Shown piece after piece: positions 49,601 through 61,000 of a DNA stretch of 64,000 nt (the first letter of the stretch is position 1; each line of letters begins with the position of its first letter). The stretch comes from Mytilisepta virgata (lineage: Eukaryota > Mollusca > Bivalvia > Mytilida > Mytilidae), in contig CM051516.1 in the NCBI GenBank assembly GCA_028015205.1, forward strand, positions 33,804,230-33,868,229, read 5' to 3'. The notes under the pieces were generated by a model. That model had not been told where the DNA came from and made no database searches. It was given only the letters and a program-made list of their open reading frames with translations. The position numbers and the translations under genes are program-made.

Positions 49601-50554
49601 TTTGTTGCCGATCCATCATCCAAGATGTTTAGAAGTCTATCAGAAAATTGTAAAAAAAATTCTGAATGGTCACAACTTGACCACATATTCAAAAATAATA
49701 ATGATAAGATTTCTTCAGTAGCTATTGTAAGACTACACTAAGATGACCTGTTTTTAATTTTAAATACTGTGTCAAATTAAACCAATCTTGGTCTCAATCA
49801 TTATATAATTTTACATAATTTCCAAAATCACATTAGATACAGGTGAGAGACACAGGCTCTTGAGAGCCTCTAGTTCAGAAATGTGTCTGATTTCGTGGAC
49901 TGTGAACCAAGATGGCCGCCATAGCAGAACTTAGTTTAATATAGGACCCTATGGAAAATTCACTCAAAAATCTTCTCGTCTGAAACCACTAAGTCAATTA
50001 GAATTAAACTTGGTAGCAATGGGTCTTTAGATGGTCCTCTTTCAGAACTTTGTGCGATAACCCAGACTGACAACCAAGATGGCCACCACACCCGAACTTA
50101 GTTTAACATAGGGCCCTATGGAAAAATTCATTGAAAAATCTTCTTGTCTGAAACACTTGACATATTGGAGCCAGCCAGACTTGGCAGTATTGGTCCTTAG
50201 GAGGTCCTCTTTCAGAAATATGTCCGATCACCTGGATTGTCAACCAAGATGGCTGCCACACCAAACTTTGTTAAATATTGGACCCTATAGAAAAATTCAT
50301 TTAAAAATCTTCTTGTCTGAAACTGCTCAGCCAGTTTGAACAAGACTTAGCAGAAATGGTCCTTAGATGGTTCTCTTTTAGAAATGTATCCATTGACCTG
50401 GACTAAACCAAGATGACTGCCACAGCTGAAATTAGTTTAACACAGAATCCTATAGAAAAACCAGCCAAATTGACTGCAACACTTAAATTGTAAGGTCTGC
50501 TCAAGGTGAAAAGTTAAATCCAGGTGAGCGATACAGGCTTTTGAGAGCCTCTAG
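46700..50554 (+). mobile_element. Repeat family B, copy 6 (head truncated, itself interrupted)
   Basis: Begins with TTTTAGCTAAAAATAGAACA, so the usual head and CGTCC stretch are deleted. It continues with units of about 165 bp (CCAAGATGGCCGCCACA, AACTTAGTTTAACATAGG) and ends with CAGGTGAGCGATACAGGCTT, hairpin GGCTTTTGAGAGCC, then TCTAG. Family B copy 7 sits inside it at 48101-49873. Confidence 0.8.
48101..49873 (+). mobile_element. Repeat family B, copy 7, with nine 166-bp units
   Basis: Head TTAGCTCACCTGACCCAAAG, a CGTCCGGCGTCGTCCGGCG stretch, then about nine copies of a 166-bp unit (GCCGATCCATCATCCAAGAT at about 48306, 48472, 48638 and on to about 49607). Tail CAGGTGAGAGACACAGGCTC, hairpin AGGCTCTTGAGAGCCT, then CTAG. 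The unit is the same as in copy 4, and the post-array segments of both are almost identical. The host repeat resumes at TTCAGAAATGTGTCTGATTT. Confidence 0.88.
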
Positions 50555-50940
50555 TTTTTTTACAAAAAACTCAATAACTCTAAAATAAATTTTTAAATCA
50601 TCACCAAAAAGTATTCAGATCTTTAGATTAATATAACTAAGAAGTGTGTAAAGTTTTAAGCAATAATCATAAATCGTTTTTGAGATACGGCGCAACATGT
50701 GAAAAAAAACACACCCCTGTTTTAGTTACAAAGTCCCGTAACTCAAAAAGTTTTAATCTTATTTTCACCAAAGAGTAAACAAATCGTATGACCATCATAA
50801 GAAACAACTATGTTAAGTTTCATGAAATTTGGATAAGTTGTTCTCAAGTTACGGTGCGACATGTTTACGACAGACAGACGGACGCCGGATATTTGTATAC
50901 CATAATACGTCTCGTCAAATTTTGACGGGCATATAAAAAA

Positions 50941-51960
50941 CAGAAATTGGGAAGAATCCAATATTTTTCAAGTATTTTGTATAGGAATATATAGAGACTT
51001 AAATGGTCAAAATCTGACAAATTCTGGAAAACTTTCAGGCACTCACTCCTTGTAACATGTCCAGTTTGTATATGCTAGACCACATTTGGAGGAAGTTTTC
51101 TATGGGTAACATGTTGACCCAATCCAATTTTCTTTTTTTTTTTCATCCAGCTGCTCATATGGATGCAATTTATTACATGCATATCAAGACGAGAACATTT
51201 TGATTACTGTTAAATGCTGAGTACTTGATGGAAAAAGTATAAAACTTGAAATTAAATTCTAAGTGAGAATAATGTATTAGTTTTTTCTTTTTATAAGCAA
51301 TTTCTTTTGGAAATTTTCAGTCCAAATCCAGGAAGGTAGATGTTTTCTTGACGTTATGACGTTTACGAAATGTACTGTGACGTTACGTTTTGTGTCTCGT
51401 GATGTAGACAAGGATATTCCACATGGATGTCTTACACCCGCAAACGTCTTCAAACGCTTTTAATGAGAGAAATATCAATGAAATACCACCACAGTCCCTT
51501 CATAACATATTTGTACATTTCTCCAACAGTTTGGTTATTATGACTCGGTTAAGTTTTCTAGTTACTGTTGGTGACATGTGTACTTCTATTTATGAGAATA
51601 TTTCCTTAAATTAAAGCATTGAAACATTCTTTAATATATTGTCTTTTTTCAAATGTGATGGGTTTCTGAGAAATGAACCTAAACACAATAACTTAACCAA
51701 GCTGAACATATGTAGGGACACAGCATAAAAATATTTCAAATATATATGACAAAATAGGAGGTAAATACCTTCAATCTGTGCGAAATCAGTGTGTAAGTTC
51801 ATTTTGAATGAAACTCCAAATGACACAAACAGCATGTGTTCCATACATACATAAATTTTACAAAATTGAATTTTTATCAAAAATAGGATAAAAACATTTT
51901 TAACCTGTATGTAACCACTGTGCAAAGTGAATAATTTTGATTGAAGACATTTGGTGTTAC
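50941..51960. other. No convincing gene; CpG-containing patch at 51345-51440
   Basis: AT-rich apart from 51345-51440, which has several CGs and CRE-like TGACGTTA and TGACGTTT motifs. A 63-codon + strand frame starts at 51423 (MDVLHPQTSSNAFNERNINE) without a recognisable domain. The patch could be a promoter or part of an element; nothing decides between them. Confidence 0.3.
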
Positions 51961-52057
51961 CGATAATTCATAAATTTCGTAGCCTCTGAATGTTTTGACA
52001 GATGGAGTGATGCTCTTGTCCTTGGTGATGCAGGTAACAAAATATCCTTGGCTATAG
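51961..52057 (-). CDS. Possible internal exon of an unidentified minus-strand gene
   Basis: Flanked on the minus strand by AG (52058-52059) and GT (51959-51960). After one base of a split codon it reads YSQGYFVTCITKDKSITPSV KTFRGYEIYELS in 32 codons, with balanced composition unlike the AT-rich surroundings. No neighbour exon is identified and the family is not recognised. The minus-strand kinase gene has its own stop at 58088, so this would be a different gene or an alternative transcript. Confidence 0.35.
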
Positions 52058-52467
52058 CTGAAAATGGACAAACTGGGTGTTAAATAACAAAGGAAAAGTA
52101 CTGATTTTTCCATTTTTAATTTAAAAAAATTAAGCACATCTGAATGGCAGTACAGATTGAAAATAAAATATTCTATCTAAAATATGCCATATAATAAAAC
52201 TCAGAAATAATGTAATGCACCGGTATGACAACTCGTAATAATTTAAGTACAGTTAACCTTGTTATCTAAAAGTCTAAGGGACTTTCAAAAATAACTTGAG
52301 ATATAAACATGAGTGAATATAATACCAAAGTCTTGGGACCAATAAATTCATGAATTCATCAGGAATCAACTACTTATCTAAATTATGTCACTGGTGAAAT
52401 TCAACAAATTCTTTCATCAATGAAGAAATAATATGAATTATTATACATCAAATGATTTAAATGAAAA

Positions 52468-53263
52468 CCTGAAAGTAGTGTTGGGAATCGGAAGAAATTT
52501 CATAATCAATTATCGCTTCTACACAACCGTTCAATGATCGATTAATAATTGGTTAATATTGTTATTTACATTTCCAAGGAATCATGTGTATATATTTCAT
52601 GTACCGGTACCATGTCACATTTCTAAAAATAAATGTTGTGTACTATGTATGTATTGATTAATAAAGAATACACTAATCTGTGAGTTCATTTACTGGAGAT
52701 TTTGTGGTTGGATATTGCAATTTAAAGGTTAAATGCATCTATATTCATAAAACCGTGTGTAAACCACATTTTTCCAACAAGTCTGTACCAAGTTGTAGGT
52801 AACAATATGCTCTTTAAATTGTTTATGCTCTGGACTTTCCACACTTGATAATTATTATTACTATATACTTAAATCACTTTTGATTCTCATACAGTTTTGT
52901 AAGTCCAAGGATGGGAAAACAGAAATCAGCATAAAACAAAAGGAAACCGGCTCATGATACGAAACTGACATAAATCTAAATTGGGGAGAAATAAAAGATC
53001 GCGGTGTTTTAGTCTAATTCATCACCTCTTGATATTAAATGCCTCAAAATGGGTCAAACCGCTTTAATTACTTCACTTTTGTACATTTCCTTGAGATTCA
53101 AAAATAAATACTCAAAAAATAAAAACAAAGTCAAAACCGAAATTGAAAGTAAATATTTTCCGATTAATCGGAAATGTCACTTTTGTAATCGAGCGCTTGA
53201 AATAGCACTACAATCGACTGATTTTCGATTAAAATCGATCATCGGGACACCACTACCTGAAAG
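52468..53263. mobile_element. hAT-type MITE with 8-bp target duplication
   Basis: The element is 52476-53255 (780 bp). It starts TAGTGTTGGGAATCGG and ends CGGGACACCACTA, whose reverse complement is TAGTGGTGTCCCG. Both sides carry the direct repeat CCTGAAAG (52468-52475 and 53256-53263). Eight-bp duplications and CAGTG/TAGTG-like ends are typical of hAT elements. No transposase; a 75-codon frame at its right end has no domain. Confidence 0.88.
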
Positions 53264-55330
53264 GAAAATTTTTTGATGAATTTGCTTTAGTATATTTACT
53301 GTCTGATAAAATTTTGTGTGTACTTTCCAGTTGTCAGTCTAAAGATCCTAAACATTAGATATTTCCAAGAAGTAAAGTGATGAAACATTCCATACTTCAT
53401 TTGGTTCTCTAATTTTATGGATTAATCATTCCACGAATTTCCCAAAATTTTATGTCAGCACTCTTCAGCTGTGATAACTTGGCAATTTAATAATTCCATA
53501 AGTATTAAAAAATTTCATGCAATCTTCAAATTTGCCATACAATGCACTTAAAAGTAAAATGGCATTAAAACAGTCAATTAAATTACCCCCATTATATACA
53601 TAATAACAATCCAAAGATACTAATAAAGTAAAATTTACTAATGTAAGTAAAATTCTAGTATTTAGAACAATTTAAGAACTACACAAAAAATATGTGTTCC
53701 CATGTAATTTTTACAAAAACTAATAGTTAGCAAGTAATGAAAGTTCACTCTGAAAATAGACTAAAAACTAAAAATTTGGTTAACACTACCATATTCAAGT
53801 TATTCCAATAATAAAATTTTAAATCCAGTATATGTGTCATAAACTCATATAAAAAAGTGCATTATAACAATTAAAATCACATATTAAATAATATAAGCAA
53901 CAAAGAAAGCACTTGTTACATAAAATTTTATACAAGCATAACAAAGTATAGAATTATAAACAAATAATTATTTGCATATGCAAAATATAAAGGCACACAA
54001 TGAAAGCATAACATTTGAAAAATATGTATCAATTTAGCACTTAACAAATGGTATGAATCCACTGATCATATGGCTGTGAAAATAATTCCTGCAAAAAGCT
54101 GAATTTGTGCAAGTTGTGTTGAGATTACCATAAAAGGCTCATATATAGCATGTGTTCTTTGCTATCCGCACTTTCATCAAGATTTGGCTACCTGTTAAGT
54201 ATTTTAGTTTGTTGTACAGCTCAACTGAAAACAGTGAAAGCATGTGCTAATTACATACCTTTTGTGATATATGCTAATATCAATCAACAAAATTTGGCTT
54301 CAGCAAGCAGATAAACATTTTGCTGACATTTCTTTTATGAATAAATGTATATGAAATTCAGTAAGAAATATTTATGGGCTTATCCATCTGTACTCTAATA
54401 TCACAAATTAATGCCATAATTTTTTATTAACAAATGAATGAATGAAGAGTAATTAAAACCCCCAATAAAATTTTAACTTTCTCTTATCAAAAGTACCTAA
54501 ATCACATTAATTTAAGTTTGCAATATATCTTCACTTTTGTGACTTTCTTTACAGGCGAGACAAAAATTATGTTATAAATATAAATTGTATGTTATAAACC
54601 TTAAATACCACACAACCTACATTTTAACACCTTTGTTGAAAGGTTCGTGTTTTTTGTTCTAAGGTTTACTGATATTTTACATCTATTATTATACATACTA
54701 CATATACATGATAAATTTTACATTGTTCTTTGGCAATATAAAATAATATGTAAATGATATTTTTTTTTAAACCTCTTCACTCAGACAGGGATGATTTGGC
54801 AAACTGGAACAATAAGTGGAAGTCATGTATCTGTACCAAATTAATTCCTACAATAATGAAACTATACTGTAAATTATTCTATGCCCTAATTTTTCGACAC
54901 TTTTGAAAATTCAAGGAAAATTGAAATTTTTGATAACCCTTATTTTCAAAATTGTCAGGTTATCAGATGGTGACAGTCAGTTATTTTAACTTCTTAGGTA
55001 AGTTAATTATTTTCAGTCCTTTTTGAGTGTTTATTTCATCTTTCTAAACCATTTAACCATCTATCTAAATAAGTCTGATTGAAATAAGATCAATTTTTGA
55101 GTAAATTTCATTGAATTTTTCCTACCTGGAAGTCTACTTTTGAAAAGAAATCCGAAACAAGTTCTAAACAGAATTGCATATTTGCATTTCTAAGAGGAAT
55201 TTGAAATATTTAAATGAAATAAATAATGTTTTTAGAAAACAAATCCTCATATTAGACATTTAAAAGTTATAGTCATAATATATTCCAACAACACGACGAG
55301 ACAACAAACGTTGAACATGTCTTGTAAACA
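53264..55330. other. Gene-free AT-rich stretch
   Basis: Composed mostly of A/T runs with short frames only. I see no exon-like segment flanked by splice sites and no recognisable mobile element. Confidence 0.5.
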
Positions 55331-55433
55331 TCATATTTGAGATGCTTTTTCCAGATCCTGTTTTGCATATCTGTCAACAACATGATGGGTCAATTGAAGT
55401 TTGCTACTGTTTTCGTCTTCAACATTAAAACAA
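55331..55433 (-). CDS. Weak candidate last exon, minus strand
   Basis: After an AG at 55434-55435 and one split-codon base, the minus strand reads CFNVEDENSSKLQLTHHVVD RYAKQDLEKASQI then TGA (55331-55333). It is exon-like in composition. However, sequence just upstream on the same strand (55560-55735) looks like a dispersed repeat (GGATGGACGGATACCATTAC, AGGAGATGCGTCCACAAGG), so the frame may be part of that repeat. No phase-compatible exon of the kinase gene precedes it. Confidence 0.2.
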
Positions 55434-56564
55434 CTATTATAAGGTAAAAAAACAAGTGTATGAAAGCAAAATGAAACAAGATTGCTACACGTAGCCATAT
55501 TCCCCTGCCGCTGCAGAATCAGTTTGCACAAGTAGTTTAAGTCCCTATATCTGCACATCTACACTTCATAACAATAAATCCTACCAAATATGGAAGCTAT
55601 CCACTAAGGGGTTTCAGAGGAGATGCGTCCACAAGGTGTTGTGGATGGACGGATACCATTACCATGTGCCTCCGTCGCTTTGCGGCAGGAGACAATAACA
55701 ATACCGCAAGGATGACCTATTATTTGTCTTGTCTATTCTTAAAGTACATTGACAAAATCTATCTTACAGAGTCAAAAAATGAGGAAGGAAAGATTCTAAT
55801 TTTTCTACAATTTTCCAATTTTTCTAAAAAATAAGTGTATTTTAGTGTCGAAAAATTAAGACTAATTACGATAATAGCCAAATCAAGAGCTGAATTCCAC
55901 TATAAAATGGAAAGAAAATTATCCCTGTTTAGAAGATATTCTTGTTTTAGAGTATACTGACAATTCATACCCTATAAATTAATATCTACATGTATGTAAT
56001 AAAGAATGCCTCTAGTGCAGATCTACATGTGTTTAATATCTTTAATAGAAATAATATATAATTGTGATATTTACAACTGATCCTCACTCAATCATTATGT
56101 TAATAAAGACAAATGCTCTTTTGAAAATAAGTTCTAAACAATTTCACATCATAGCATTATATACCAGATATGAACAATTTTAACTAATTCTTGTCCAATA
56201 AGTGTACCAGTAATTATCTCCCTTACACTTTACCAGTTTTTACTTAGTTAATTGAGATACTGACTAAATCTCATTGATATCACAGACATTTTTATGTAAA
56301 AATTAGCTGAATTATGTAAATTTTTTTATTACATAAAATATTTAAAACTTTATTATAATATTGTGAATATAAAAACATAGCAATTTTTCAGCTAACTACA
56401 CATTTCAAATTCAAATTAAAAGAAAGATTATTAAAGAAAAAAGTATACTCTGGATAAAAACGAATCAATATACTCATATGGAAAAATATTTTAAAAACAA
56501 ATGTTACTAATGATGGGGATTTTGAATATTAAAATTGAAATTTTTTCCAGAAAACTTGAAAGTG

Positions 56565-56944
56565 TAAAAAAATTGATGGATGGACGGATGAATTATTGTT
56601 TAACGTCCAATGGCAACCAGGTACATATCAGGACGAGAACTTGTTGATGCGATAATAAATATGATCCCTGCTTTGTACTAGACCAACACGCTGAGTCAGA
56701 TTTTTAATGTGCTAGCTCACGAGGTAACATTCCGCAGGAAGACATATCACCTCACTCGAACACATTATACTGACTCCTAGCCGACCAGTCTTTGCTCTTA
56801 CTCCTAGATGCTGTGTGCTTGGCGGAGAAGCAGCAAATACCAATATTAATGTCTTTGGTTTGACCTGGGATCGAACCTGTGACCTTCCGCACTCGGGGTG
56901 AGCCCGCTACAATGAGACCACCGAGGCGGTTTGTTAAAAAAATT
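56565..56944 (-). mobile_element. Full tRNA-derived SINE with 10-bp target duplication
   Basis: The body is 56575-56934. Its minus strand opens CCGCCTCGGTGGTCTCATTG (A-box region), then GGTTCGATCCC (B box), then a tail ending in TAATTCATCCGTCC. The direct repeat TAAAAAAATT flanks it on both sides (56565-56574 and 56935-56944). The internal promoter layout is that of a pol III-driven SINE mobilised by a LINE. Confidence 0.88.
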
Positions 56945-57204
56945 AAAGTAATTACAGTAATTCAAAATATTACACTGACTGTATTATTTTTACTGCCGCA
57001 AAGCATCTAACAATAACCTACATATAACAAACATATACAGATATATAAATGCTATATCTTGTGCCCTATTTACAGTGACTGAGATCAAGAGAACTAAAAT
57101 TCAATTTCAATATGGCATGATGTAAACCAATATTACAATCTCTAACAAAGTTTGAACAAAGTTCAACCAGCATATGTTTACAGCATCACGTTTTTGTGGT
57201 GTAT

Positions 57205-58005
57205 TTTTATATGCCCATCGTAGATGGGACGTATTATGGTATACCAATTTCCGTCTGTCCAACCATCAACACTTCTTCCGTAACTCACATTTGTTTCAAT
57301 CAATTCTCTGAAATTTGAACACATTAGGATTGACGAAAGAAAGCTCCCTTTTGATTTTGATGTTTTTCACTTTTGTCGTTCCAGAGTTATGGGACTTAGA
57401 TTGTTCAAATATTAGCAATTTTTTAACAGTATAAAATTTCCTGCTTAACCAAAGATAATATTTCGTTTGTTGTTACAGTGTTATAATTTAGATACGTTAA
57501 ATCGTTGAAAAAGTAACAGGACATTTTAAATAATTTGTTTAAAATTGATATTTTCCTACAGACGTATCAGCAGTTTATTGATAATTGTTCTATTAAATTA
57601 TTTAGTACATTTTGTGCAGGAATGAAAATAATGCTGCAAGTTTTGTTTCACCATGTAAAAGCTTTGTATTTATACAATTTATTACTTGCTGCAACCACAT
57701 GCTAAGAATGAAATTTAAAAAAAAACAAGGGCAACTCAAAGCATGGCATCCCCTCGCCATGAAAAGATTTGACCATGAAATTTGTACATGTATAAGTGTT
57801 CACAAGGGTGTAAAGAATTTACAAGTTCCACTGTGACCTTGAAAATCAATACGTTTCTAGATATTCATAAGGATTAAGTATGTGCCAAGTTTGGTCAAAA
57901 TCCCTAGAAGGATGTTGAGACTAGTGTTCACAAGGGTGTTAAAATGGAAGGACAGACGGTAGAGTTACTATATCCCCTTGCAACTTTGTGTGCAAGGGGA
58001 TAAAA
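57205..58005 (+). repeat. Two non-coding dispersed repeat pieces
   Basis: 57205-57420 begins TATGCCCATCGTAGATGGGA with a small foldback and contains GTTCCAGAGTTATGGGACTT, resembling family C text. About 57720-58005 contains CACAAGGGTGT twice and ends with a foldback (CCCCTTGCAACTTTGTGTGC then AAGGGG). Neither has coding capacity. Confidence 0.5.
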
Positions 58006-58087
58006 ATTCTACCCATACTAAAATTTCAAATAAATAACAAGGCTGCAAAAATTATTCTAAAAGTTAGCAATAGCCATTTTTCTTGAA

Positions 58088-61000
58088 TTAATCATATTGC
58101 CAGTTCTTCAAATCTTTCTGAATGTCTTCACATGAAATCCTTTTCTTACAATCAAACTGAAAAATAAACAAAATATTTAATTCAATAAAAAATCTCAGAC
58201 CTAATTTTAACAACTTGGGGAAAAAAGCTGAAATGAAGCCATTTTATTGTGTATAATAAAGAAACAAATCTACTTTGAATAGCAAAAACTCTTGTTATCT
58301 CAAACTAGCTAGAGTCAAATTTTTGTATGAGTCAATGTTTACGTTGTCCATAAAACGATTTCCCAATTTTCTCCTCCCCTTCAGCCTCAAAAAGAGAAGT
58401 TAACTCTACCAATCATTCATATGCAGCTTGTGCCTTTTACATCTTTTTTTTTATTGTTGTTTTGGTTTTCAACGTTTTAAGCCATGAGCACAACTGATGA
58501 GTCATAAATCAACGAAATGTGCACATCTTATGCATCAAAATACATGTAGGTATCAAAGAATTTTATTTTATAAGTATCCACAACAGTATTAAACTAGTAA
58601 ATCCTACTTCAAAGTCAGCAATATTATAATATATCACTGATATTTCAATTAAATCAGCTTTCACAATAACTGTGACTTTCAGTTGGAACCATTTTTACTA
58701 TACCTTGAAGCACTTGGTTAAAATGTTATGAAAGGCGTCAGGTTTCTTAGGAATGTACTGTTGAAGATTGATTTCTTTGTTCTTTATCTGAATAAGAATA
58801 TGGTAGGTATTATTAAACACTGAAACCTTAAAAGACCTATAAACAGAGAAAAAATCACATTATTTTCAATGATAAGTATGTATTCAACAAAAGTTATTTC
58901 ACAATCACTGATATGTGTGCCTCGAACTCCTGCCAAAACATAAAGAACAAACCTTGTAAGTCGGACTGTTTAGAGTTATGCCTTCCTTGTACCAGATCGG
59001 TTCAATACTTATTATTCAGCTTTTTATGAACTGTGACCTGCTATAGGACAATCTGTTGTCCTCTTCCACCTGATCACCTCAAACAAAATTTTTTTGTATA
59101 TTAAACAACCATTCGGAGACTCTTTTCCTTGTACCAGGTCGGTTCAAATCTTATTCAGCTGTTTATGAACTGTGACCTGCTATAGAACAAACTGTTTGCC
59201 CTCTTTCTCCCAATCACCCCAAACAAGATACAGAACAAACCTAAGTCAGAGAGTGTTTTCCTTCAACCAGATTGGTTCAAACCTTATTATTCAGCTGTTT
59301 ATGAACCTTAACCCGCTACTGAACAAACTCTTTGCTCTCTTTCCACCCAATCACGCCAATTAAGATAAAGAACAAACCTTCCGATTCAGATTCTGTTTAG
59401 AGTCGTGCCTTTCCTTGTACCACATCTGTTTACCAGTCAGCATTTCTATCATCATACACCCAAGTCCCCAACTGTCTGCTTCACCTGTAAGCTTTAGACT
59501 ATCATCACCATTTATAAGCTGAAAAAAAAGATTAAAATAAAAAATACAGTTGACCCTCGTTATCTCAAAATTGCTCGAGTCAAATTTTCAGATGAGTGAA
59601 TTTTTCTAACTGGTCCCAAATGTTTTACAGTGCAAATATATGTATTTTGACTCCTATTTAGTCAAATTTCTTCCATCTCAAACTACATTTTGAGTCCAAA
59701 TTATAAAAACAGCTGAATTTCAATTGTTATGTTGAAGTAATCATCATTTTGCAGATTAAATGTCTTCACAGGTTGAGATTTATTTACAGTAACTGACAAT
59801 TGGCGACTATTGATTTTTTTGTGCGACTAAAAATAATTCACAGATAATAGATCGATTAGTGTCAAAATAGGAATTTTGTATCAAGAATTCCTTTTTTAAT
59901 ATCATTGGACTCTTGTTCTGCCAAAACTCCTGATACTTACTTCAGCTGGAGCGAGATGAGGTTGTAGTGACTGATACTTACTTCAGTTGGAGTCAGAAAA
60001 GGTTGAAGTTAATGTTTGATACTTACTTCATCTGGAGTCAGACAAGGTTGTAGTGACTGATACTTACTTCAGCTGGAGTCAGATGAAGTTAAAGTGACTG
60101 ATACTTATTTCAAATGGAGTCAAACAAGGTTGAAGTGACTGATACTTATTTCAAATGGAGTCAGACAAGGTTGTAGGGACTGATACTTACTGCAGCTGGA
60201 GTCAGACGAAGTTGAAGTGACTGATACTTACTTAAGATGGAGTCAGACAAGGTTGTAGTGACTGATACTTACTTCAGCTGGAGTCAGATGAAGTTGAAGT
60301 GACTGGTACTTATATCATATGGAGTCAGACAAGGTTGTAGTGACTGATACTTACTTCAGCTGAAGTCAGACAAAGTTGAAGTGACTGATACTTATTTCAG
60401 ATGGAGTCAGAAAATGTGGAAGTGACTGATACTTATTTCAGCTGGAGTCTGACAAGGTGGAAGAGCTGAAATCCGACAAGGTAGAAGTGAATGTCTGATA
60501 CTTACTTCAGATGGATTCATACAAAGTTGAAATGACCGATACTTACTTCTGTTGAAGTCAGACTAGGTGGAAGTGACTGATACTTACTTCCGCTGGAATC
60601 AGACAAGGTGGAAGTGATGATTTGGTATATCCCACATCAAATTCTTTATCACTGGGAACAGACAGCGTTAAGTTTGATAACAAAATATGTCGTCTTTTTG
60701 GATCTTGGAAAAGCATATTGGAGGCTATAAAATAAATGAATTGTTAAATACAGTAAAATTAAAAGAATGTTTTAAAAATGAGGAACTTCTGAGAGTGCAT
60801 AAGCAAATAAAGATTATAAAAATTTATATGTTTAAATAACATTAACATGAATTTTATTAAATACTGAAAGCTCTCAGTCAGTTTGGACAAATAATTTTAT
60901 TTGCTCTGTAAATTGTCCCCCAAGAGTACTTATCAATACATTTCAAATAAATCGTCCCTCCTATGTATCTATTTACTAATCCAGTACAGGTAATTTATAG

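Larger units (their letters stand above)
46140..50940 (+). mobile_element. Repeat family C, interrupted by nested family B copies
   Basis: The left part (46140-46690) and right part (50555-50940) share the phrases CAGATCTTTAGATTAATATA and CATAAATCGTTTTTGAGATA. The left starts near TTATACCCCCAACACTCCCA and the right ends with a foldback (CTCGTCAAATTTTGACGGG, ATATAAAA). Family B copies 6 and 7 separate the two parts. No coding capacity. Confidence 0.6.
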
